Assembly: GCA_002394965.1 (NCBI GenBank)
Contig: DGVL01000054.1
Coordinates: 1 to 12,313, forward strand
DNA length: 12,313 nt
Direction of reading: 5' to 3'
From: Lachnospira sp. UBA4285
GTDB lineage: Bacteria; Bacillota; Clostridia; Lachnospirales; Lachnospiraceae
The stretch's first letter is position 1. Each line of letters starts with the position of its first letter. Under the pieces are notes generated by a model. The model was given only the letters and a program-made list of their open reading frames with translations. It was not told the origin of the DNA and ran no database searches. Positions 7,839 through 12,313 of the stretch are shown here, in pieces. Position numbers and translations under genes: made by a program.

Positions 7839-7867
7839 AACATACCAGATGTCTGCGCACTTGTCAA
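7839..7867 (-). promoter_or_regulatory. Promoter of the T-box leader and leuA
   Basis: The minus strand has a perfect -35 TTGACA (7862-7867), a 17-bp spacer and TATGTT (7839-7844) with an extended TGG before the -10. Transcription should start near 7833. This places the start just upstream of T-box stem I and just downstream of the Lrp-gene stop codon. Confidence 0.82.
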
Positions 7868-7882
7868 TCCCGAATTGCGCGG

Positions 7883-8407
7883 TTATTCTCCGGCCACTTC
7901 CGCCGCATTCCCATCCGGCTTGTCTTTCCTCTCACGGTGTTCTCTGCGGTCGCCTTCTTCGGACGGCACCGGCGCATTCACATCGATTCCCCGCGGCTCG
8001 ACCGGCGTCGAGAACACAATCTGCGTACTGGTGCGCCCGAATTTCTGAAGCTGTCCGATGAAGGTGTCCAGCTCCATCGTGCTGGGAAAAACGACCTTCA
8101 GGAGCATGGAATAATTACCCGTCACACAGTTGCACTCGATAATATTCCGGCACTGCCTGGCAAATGGGTAAAACTGCGGCTTCTGATCCGGAGCCACTTC
8201 CAGGTTGATGAATGCCGTGATGTGATAACCGAGCTTACGCATGTTCACACGAGCTTCATACCCTTCGATATATCCTTCTTTTTCCAGCCGGTCGATTCTC
8301 GCGGAAACGGCCGGCGATGAGAGGAACACATTCTCAGCCAGCGTCTTGAGCGGAAGTCTCGCGTTTTCCTGAAGGCATGTGATCAACTTGCGGTCAATTT
8401 TATCCAT
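7883..8407 (-). CDS. Lrp/AsnC-family transcriptional regulator with an extended C-terminal tail
   Basis: This is a feast/famine regulator: a small DNA-binding protein that usually senses an amino acid and assembles into dimers or octamers. The N-terminal winged helix-turn-helix is clear (MDKIDRKLITCLQENARLPL, then LSSPAVSARIDRLEKEGYI at 29-47). The ligand-binding RAM domain spans about 60-140, with CNCVTGNYSMLLKVV (93-107) and TPVEPRGID (134-142). The family usually ends soon after; here about 30 further residues follow that are charged and low in complexity (EEGDRREHRERKDKPDG). The start at 8407 has GGTGA upstream. Position, just upstream of leuA and its T-box on the same strand, suggests a link to branched-chain amino acid supply, but the ligand cannot be read from sequence. 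No terminator is visible between it and the leuA promoter, so some read-through into leuA is possible. Confidence 0.93.
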   Translation of the reverse strand: MDKIDRKLITCLQENARLPLKTLAENVFLSSPAVSARIDRLEKEGYIEGYEARVNMRKLGYHITAFINLEVAPDQKPQFYPFARQCRNIIECNCVTGNYSMLLKVVFPSTMELDTFIGQLQKFGRTSTQIVFSTPVEPRGIDVNAPVPSEEGDRREHRERKDKPDGNAAEVAGE

Positions 8408-8458
8408 CTTTTCACCAATCCTCTGCGGATATCACATCTTTCAATCCGCTACCGTCTT

Positions 8459-8487
8459 ATTCTAGAGGCGGAGCCGAATATTTTCAA
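8459..8487 (-). promoter_or_regulatory. Promoter of the Lrp-family gene
   Basis: On the minus strand TTGAAA (8482-8487), a 17-bp spacer and TAGAAT (8459-8464) each match the sigma-A consensus at five of six positions. The predicted start near 8452 leaves a leader of about 45 bases before the ATG at 8407. Confidence 0.75.
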
Positions 8488-8489
8488 GT

Positions 8490-8505
8490 GCAGGATTAAT
8501 TTTGC
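8490..8505. promoter_or_regulatory. Candidate Lrp-family operator in the divergent intergenic region
   Basis: The sequence GCAGGATTAATTTTGC has GCA/TGC half-sites around an ATTAAT centre, the layout seen for feast/famine regulator sites. It sits two bases upstream of the -35 of the Lrp gene promoter, a position suited to autoregulation. Function is inferred from shape and position only. Confidence 0.35.
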
Positions 8506-8590
8506 TTCAATATCTTATAAGAATCTGCATATTGCGGAACACCGGCTAATTTGCTACTCTAGACTATATTAAACGGAAAGAGTGATAGAT

Positions 8591-8905
8591 ATGGCAGATT
8601 ATTCTTATGACACGGTGACTCTGAGTCTGGAAGGCGGCAGGGATGTCGAATGTTCCATTCTGCGCATCTTCCCGGCTGGGAATGCCCGCTATATTGCGCT
8701 GCTTCCTCTGCAGGACAATGACGACGAAGAGGTATATCTCTACCGGTATGACGAGGATGAGAACGGCGTACCGTCCCTGTCATACATTGATTCCGACGAA
8801 GAATATGAAGTCGTCTCGGATGCCTTCGAGGAAGAGCTTGATGCCATGGAGATGGAGGAGCTCGCCGATGAGGCGGAGGACATGGACGCTTCTGAAAGAT
8901 CATAG
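8591..8905 (+). CDS. DUF1292 family protein (YrzB-like), acidic
   Basis: This small acidic cytoplasmic protein (104 residues from the ATG at 8591) belongs by pattern to DUF1292, whose function is not established. It shows the family core of an N-terminal beta-rich segment (DTVTLSLEGGRDVECSIL), then EEVYLYRYDEDENGVPSLSYI, then the acidic DSDEEYEVVSDAFEEELD. It ends in a strongly acidic tail of about 20 residues. A GTG lies in frame at 8582, but it would overlap the GGAAAG ribosome binding site (8575-8580), so the ATG is preferred. A TATATT at 8565-8570 could be a -10, though no convincing -35 accompanies it. The last 166 bp overlap, on the opposite strand, the 3' end of the helicase gene. A strong terminator follows at 8935. 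Confidence 0.88.
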   Translation: MADYSYDTVTLSLEGGRDVECSILRIFPAGNARYIALLPLQDNDDEEVYLYRYDEDENGVPSLSYIDSDEEYEVVSDAFEEELDAMEMEELADEAEDMDASERS

Positions 8906-10716
8906 ACCGGGAATCCAGAAAGAGGACCCAGAAAGCGGCTCGCCGTCTGCGGACGGTGACGCCGCGTTTTTTCTGTGAGGATCGTCAGGCTTTCCTTCGC
9001 ACGCGTCATCCCCACATAGAACAGCCTCCGCTCCTCTTCCACTTCCTCTGGAAGAAGTGCTCTGGAATACGGAAGAATCCCTTCATTGACGGCCGGCATA
9101 TAGACGTTTGCATACTCGAGCCCCTTGCTCGCGTGAATCGTGGCGAGCGTTACGGCGGGATGTGCGTCTGCATGTGCTTTCACCGCCTCCCTGTCAAGCA
9201 CCGCACTCTCCCATTGGGCGGCGCTCCGGTACCCGGCCGCTTCTGCCTGTAGTGCGTCCAGCTCCTGTATCGCTCTCTTTGCCTCTCTGCCTTCCGACAA
9301 CTCCCGCCGCTTCAGCCAGTTCTCATAGCCGATCCCCTTCCGGATGAAGTTGACAGCTGCAAAAGGCGGCATACGTTTCAGAATCTGCAGATCCGCCTGC
9401 AGCCTGTCAATCTGGCGGATCGCCTCCCTGTCTCCCTCTTCATATCTTCTGGCCTGTTCAAAACCGCCCGGGCCGCGCCCGAACGCCTCCCGCTCCAGCC
9501 CTCTGTCCGGCCGGTTTAAAATACGGTACAGCATCTTGCGGTCATCCGGATCTTCCGCCAGCTTCAGATATGCCAGGACGTCTTCCTGAACTTCTGAATG
9601 CTTTCCCATCGGCAGAGTGTCGGGGATTCCATGCTTTTCGAGAATCTCGTGGAACAGCAGTGCCATCGGCTTTGTGCGGACCAGTACCGCGAATTCCCTG
9701 AGTGCTGCCGGTGAGCAGGAATCAGTCAGTCTGCGGATATCCCTGGCTATATACTCTGCCTCCGTATACTCATCCGGAGCGCGCACGATCTTAACGGTTC
9801 CCGGCTCTGCACAGAATGCCTTCAGATCTTTTTTGATCCTGACTTTGTTCTGCTCGATCATAGCTCTTGAAGCGATTACAATATCTCTCCGGCAGCGGTA
9901 ATTAAGCGCCAGTGTGATACATGCGCAGTCTGGGTACGCTTCTTTAAACGCCTCCAGGACACCACTTCCCGCACCGCGGAATCCGTATATTCCCTGATCA
10001 TCATCCCCGACGGCAAAGAGATTGGCCTGACTACCTGCGAGAAGGCGCACCAGTTCAAACTGGGGCGGTGATACGTCCTGGAATTCATCGACCAGAATGA
10101 ACCGGTACTGGTTCTGCCATCTTTCCAGGATATCCGGTCTGTCCTTTAACATCCGCAGACTCTGCAGAATACAGTCGTCAAAATCAAGTTTGCACTCTTC
10201 CTTCAGATGGCCCGTGTACATCTGGTAGAGTCTCCGGAACGCCTCCGGCTGCATGATGTCGGACTTATATTCGCTTATCCGGGCGTTGGTCTGGCGAACC
10301 TTGCTTATCTCCGAGCACACATCCCGCACAAAATCCGGATCATCGGAAAGCTTCGGAACCACACGCCGGCAGAGCCGTCCTACGAGCTTCAGCCTGGACT
10401 CGCCGCTCAGGAGACTGCTGCCGGAGAAGCCGCAGCTCTCCCGCAGGATCCTGAAAAAAACAGAATGAAATGTCCCGAACATCACGCCCTGAGATTCAGG
10501 TCCGGCCAGGCTGCGGTAGCGCCCTTCCATTTCTTTTGCGGCCGCGCGCGTAAAGGTCAGAACCAGTATATTCTCAGGAACTACACCTCTCTGTCTGGTC
10601 AGATATACGACGCGCCGGGTGAGCACGGCTGTCTTTCCGCTCCCTGGACCGGCGGCCACAAGAGCCGGCCCTGTAAATACGGAAACCGCCTTCTCCTGCT
10701 GAGTATCAAGCTGCAT
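8740..10716 (-). CDS. SF1A UvrD/PcrA-like ATP-dependent DNA helicase with a serine-rich tail
   Basis: This 658-residue helicase has all the expected SF1 motifs: Walker A AAGPGSGKT (21-29), motif Ia LTFTRAAAKEM (53-63), Walker B LVDEFQD (208-214), DDDQGIYGFRGA (238-249), ALNYRC (270-275), motif V TIHASKGLEY (526-535) and motif VI VGMTRAKESL (568-577). Such proteins unwind DNA 3' to 5' in repair and in removing obstacles to replication. It is somewhat shorter than PcrA and should be called UvrD-like rather than PcrA itself. The conserved part ends at TASRFLGPL (591-599). After that come about 50 residues of which about half are serine, encoded antisense to the DUF1292 gene. The frame opens at 10782, but the predicted promoter covers that part, and MQLDTQQEKAV at 10716 has an AAAGTGA site and a normal family N-terminus. 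Confidence 0.93.
   Translation of the reverse strand: MQLDTQQEKAVSVFTGPALVAAGPGSGKTAVLTRRVVYLTRQRGVVPENILVLTFTRAAAKEMEGRYRSLAGPESQGVMFGTFHSVFFRILRESCGFSGSSLLSGESRLKLVGRLCRRVVPKLSDDPDFVRDVCSEISKVRQTNARISEYKSDIMQPEAFRRLYQMYTGHLKEECKLDFDDCILQSLRMLKDRPDILERWQNQYRFILVDEFQDVSPPQFELVRLLAGSQANLFAVGDDDQGIYGFRGAGSGVLEAFKEAYPDCACITLALNYRCRRDIVIASRAMIEQNKVRIKKDLKAFCAEPGTVKIVRAPDEYTEAEYIARDIRRLTDSCSPAALREFAVLVRTKPMALLFHEILEKHGIPDTLPMGKHSEVQEDVLAYLKLAEDPDDRKMLYRILNRPDRGLEREAFGRGPGGFEQARRYEEGDREAIRQIDRLQADLQILKRMPPFAAVNFIRKGIGYENWLKRRELSEGREAKRAIQELDALQAEAAGYRSAAQWESAVLDREAVKAHADAHPAVTLATIHASKGLEYANVYMPAVNEGILPYSRALLPEEVEEERRLFYVGMTRAKESLTILTEKTRRHRPQTASRFLGPLSGFPVYDLSEASMSSASSASSSISMASSSSSKASETTSYSSSESMYDRDGTPFSSSSYR
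8935..8972 (+). terminator. Terminator of the DUF1292 gene, inside the helicase coding region
   Basis: The plus strand has a 13-bp stem (8935-8947 with 8952-8965) with one bulged C, one G-T pair and a TGCG loop, followed by G and six T residues (8967-8972). It is 29 bp past the DUF1292 stop. The same bases, read on the minus strand, encode the helicase segment around RRHRPQTASR. Confidence 0.85.
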
Positions 10717-10759
10717 ATTCACTTTACGGCTGGAATATATAGAAGAAGAATATGAATAT

Positions 10760-10788
10760 AGTATAAGCTCCTGCAAAGGCAATTACAA
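10760..10788 (-). promoter_or_regulatory. Probable promoter of the helicase gene
   Basis: On the minus strand TTGTAA (10783-10788), a 17-bp spacer and TATACT (10760-10765) form a plausible sigma-A promoter. The start would fall near 10753, about 35 bases before the chosen ATG at 10716. Confidence 0.55.
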
Positions 10789-10855
10789 GGTAATTATATT
10801 TCAGATTCTTAAGCAAGATTCAGCGTATTTTTACATTTGTTTATAGCTGTACATG

Positions 10856-10902
10856 GTATACTGTTTGCAGCGCAAAACATGAATACTGCTTCTCTGGGAG
10901 GT
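10856..10902 (+). promoter_or_regulatory. Extended -10 promoter and ribosome binding site of the zinc-ribbon gene
   Basis: On the plus strand TATACT (10857-10862) is preceded by TGG (10854-10856), giving an extended -10; no good -35 is seen at normal spacing. A strong GGGAGGT site (10896-10902) lies six bases before the ATG at 10909. Confidence 0.55.
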
Positions 10903-10908
10903 TAAAGC

Positions 10909-11406
10909 ATGGGACTTTTTAACAAATTCAGTGATCAGCTTTCCGGTGTCGGAAAGAATATTTCAAACAGCACACAGCAGTTCGTCAACGAGACGAAAAT
11001 CCAGGCGGCTATCCGCGACAAGAAAAACACAATCAACGAAGCGCTCCTGAACTTGGGCAGAGCGTACTACACAGCTCACACAGAAGACACAGACGGCGAG
11101 TTTTCCGGAACGATCGCCGCGATCCGCTCCGAGTACCAGGCCATAGAAGACCTGAAGAAACAGCTCTCGGGCGTGCGTGGCAAGACGATCTGCCCGAAGT
11201 GTGGCGCCGAGATCGACAAGGATGTCGCTTTCTGCCCGAAGTGCGGCGCGAATCTGGCGGAAGCAGCCAGGGCTGAGAAGGAAGATCACACTTCCGGATC
11301 CGACACTTCAGACACAGCTCAGGATGCCGCCGCACCGCTTCAGGAGGAGGCTGCTGGTCAGAGCCAGACAGATGCGCCGTCATCTGATGCAAAGCCGCAG
11401 AAATAA
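10909..11406 (+). CDS. Small zinc-ribbon protein of unknown function
   Basis: This 165-residue protein has three parts. An N-terminal helical segment (MGLFNKFSDQLSGVGKNISN to about residue 90) looks able to form coiled or amphipathic helices. A four-cysteine zinc ribbon follows, CPKC at 95-98 and CPKC at 109-112, with ten residues between the pairs. A hydrophilic tail from about residue 120 to the end is rich in Ala, Glu, Gln, Asp and Ser and is probably disordered. There is no signal peptide or membrane segment. Proteins of this shape are common in clostridia, usually annotated only as zinc-ribbon domain proteins. The start is supported by a GGGAGGT site. It is transcribed away from the helicase and converges on pgeF, with a shared terminator between them. 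No function can be given. Confidence 0.85.
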   Translation: MGLFNKFSDQLSGVGKNISNSTQQFVNETKIQAAIRDKKNTINEALLNLGRAYYTAHTEDTDGEFSGTIAAIRSEYQAIEDLKKQLSGVRGKTICPKCGAEIDKDVAFCPKCGANLAEAARAEKEDHTSGSDTSDTAQDAAAPLQEEAAGQSQTDAPSSDAKPQK

Positions 11407-11445
11407 GAGACGGCAGATATATTCAGTCTTCTCGTCATAATTGAC

Positions 11446-11488
11446 AAAACTTCCGGCAGGAAAGATACCCATTCCTGCCGGAAGTTTT
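11446..11488. terminator. Bidirectional terminator between the zinc-ribbon gene and pgeF
   Basis: A perfect 17-bp inverted repeat, from AAAACTTCCGGCAGGAA (11446-11462) to its complement (11472-11488), surrounds a nine-base loop. The A-rich and T-rich outer ends supply a T tract in both directions, so it can stop both converging genes. Its right arm includes the first two bases of the pgeF stop codon position. Confidence 0.88.
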
Positions 11489-12313
11489 ATTTCTGCCCGG
11501 GATTGCGAATCATGAGAAATGCGCAGAGAATCCCACGCTTGCCGTGGCTCGCCCGGTGTGAAAAGAGCAGTTCAGGATTCTCGAACGTACATAAATCAGA
11601 TATATAGATGTTTTCTGCCGGGATACCGGCGTGAATGCAATTAAAGTAGTTCGCCGCGAAGAGATTCAGGAGGAAATGCTCTTCATCCTTTCGCTTAAGG
11701 ATGAAGGGAAGTTCCTGATCCGGATACGCTTCCCGGAAATACCGGGCTGTGTCCTCTCTCACTTCGTAGCAGTTCCCGCAGATACCGGGTCCGATCTGAA
11801 CAATCAGATTATCTTTGCTGCAGCCAAATTCCCGGTACATTCGTCCGGCCATCCTGCCGGCGATGTCAAAGACGGTTCCTTTCCACCCGGCATGCGCCGC
11901 GCCGACAGCTCTGCCCGTGCGGTCTGCAAAGAGCACAGGATTGCAGTCGGCAAAGGCAGTGACAAGGCAAAGCCCCGGTTCGCCAGTCACGAGCCCGTCG
12001 ACATCTGTGAAGTCACGGGCTCTCACAACTCCCATGCCGCTGTGATAGTCACTCACCGCGAGAATATTGGTGGTGTGTGTCTGCTGCGAGTAGACCATTC
12101 TCTCCGGCTTTATTCCGAGCGTCTCGCCCATTCTGCGGAAGTTCTCCGCGGCGTCACGTCTGAGCGCTTCGCCTTCCTGTGGCGTGGTCTGAAGTGCTTC
12201 ATGAAATCCGAGATCCATTGACGCGCGAAATCCCTTTGAGACGCCTCCCAGACGTGTTGAGAATGCCGCCTGAATGCAGGGAAGACGATCAAAAGCCCGG
12301 AATGACAGATACG
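11487..12313 (-). CDS. pgeF: PgeF/YfiH-type laccase-domain protein (multicopper-oxidase-like fold), 5' end outside window
   Basis: This family (YfiH, DUF152, Cu-oxidase_4) is named peptidoglycan editing factor PgeF in E. coli. Several members have been shown to act on purine nucleosides (phosphorylase or deaminase activity). An ATG at 12218 gives 243 residues, but the same frame continues without a stop to the window edge. It encodes the conserved AFSTRLGGVSKG upstream of that ATG, so the real start lies beyond 12313 and only a few N-terminal residues are missing. The three zinc ligands are visible: His in QQTHTTN (12075-12077), Cys in FADCNPV and His in GAAHAGWKGT. IGPGICGNCYEV and the C-terminal FSHRASHGKRGI are also typical. 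The stop codon falls inside the arm of the bidirectional terminator. Confidence 0.93.
   Translation of the reverse strand, partial: YLSFRAFDRLPCIQAAFSTRLGGVSKGFRASMDLGFHEALQTTPQEGEALRRDAAENFRRMGETLGIKPERMVYSQQTHTTNILAVSDYHSGMGVVRARDFTDVDGLVTGEPGLCLVTAFADCNPVLFADRTGRAVGAAHAGWKGTVFDIAGRMAGRMYREFGCSKDNLIVQIGPGICGNCYEVREDTARYFREAYPDQELPFILKRKDEEHFLLNLFAANYFNCIHAGIPAENIYISDLCTFENPELLFSHRASHGKRGILCAFLMIRNPGQK

Noticed and set aside
7496..8320. Plus-strand open frames across the T-box leader and Lrp gene
   Set aside because: They cross a structured leader, a promoter and a clear gene on the other strand; none has a recognisable product.
12216..12218. ATG at 12218 as the start of pgeF
   Set aside because: Conserved family residues are encoded upstream in the same frame, so this methionine is internal.
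12110..12292. Small minus-strand open frame at the right edge
   Set aside because: It is in a different frame from pgeF, which runs through to the window edge with conserved residues (AFSTRLGGVSKG).
1..12313. CRISPR array, insertion sequence, phage, toxin-antitoxin or defence genes
   Set aside because: No spaced direct repeats, transposase, integrase or defence-type domains were seen on either strand. The window reads as core chromosome.

Overview
The window comes from a Gram-positive member of the Clostridia, most likely a Lachnospiraceae-type Firmicute. The evidence is strong AGGAGG-type ribosome binding sites, a T-box leader, a YrzB/DUF1292 protein, a double zinc-ribbon protein and a type-2 LeuA. 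Base composition is roughly balanced to slightly GC-rich by eye. The content is chromosomal housekeeping. I see no transposase, phage gene, CRISPR array, tRNA or rRNA.

Layout, left to right. (1) Positions 1-5656, all on the minus strand, form one tight operon read right to left: maf (nucleotide pyrophosphatase), rlmH (23S rRNA methyltransferase), a membrane-anchored parvulin-like protein, and a GyrB-type then a GyrA-type topoisomerase subunit. Gaps are 0 to 15 bp. The GyrA gene runs off the left edge. (2) At 5732-5799 two tandem intrinsic terminators end the upstream unit. (3) leuA (5824-7497, minus) is preceded by a well-formed T-box leader with its own promoter. The leader has a CUC leucine specifier, a T-box sequence, and mutually exclusive antiterminator and terminator. 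(4) An Lrp/AsnC regulator (7883-8407, minus) lies just upstream of leuA, with a good promoter and a palindrome that could be its own operator. (5) A DUF1292 gene (8591-8905, plus) and an SF1 UvrD/PcrA-like helicase gene (8740-10716, minus) converge and physically overlap by 166 bp. (6) A zinc-ribbon protein gene (10909-11406, plus) and a pgeF/yfiH gene (11487 to the right edge, minus, start outside the window) converge on a shared 17-bp bidirectional terminator.

How the genes fit together. The leftmost operon groups growth-linked functions: nucleotide sanitation, ribosome maturation, an envelope fold-helper-like protein and DNA topology. leuA makes the committed leucine precursor. Its T-box senses uncharged tRNA-Leu, and the neighbouring Lrp-family protein may add amino-acid-responsive control.

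I found no clearly new system. The most unusual features are the helicase/DUF1292 antisense coding overlap, which gives the helicase a roughly 50%-serine tail; the linkage of a gyrBA-like pair to maf-rlmH; and a parvulin-like protein that seems to lack its catalytic histidine.
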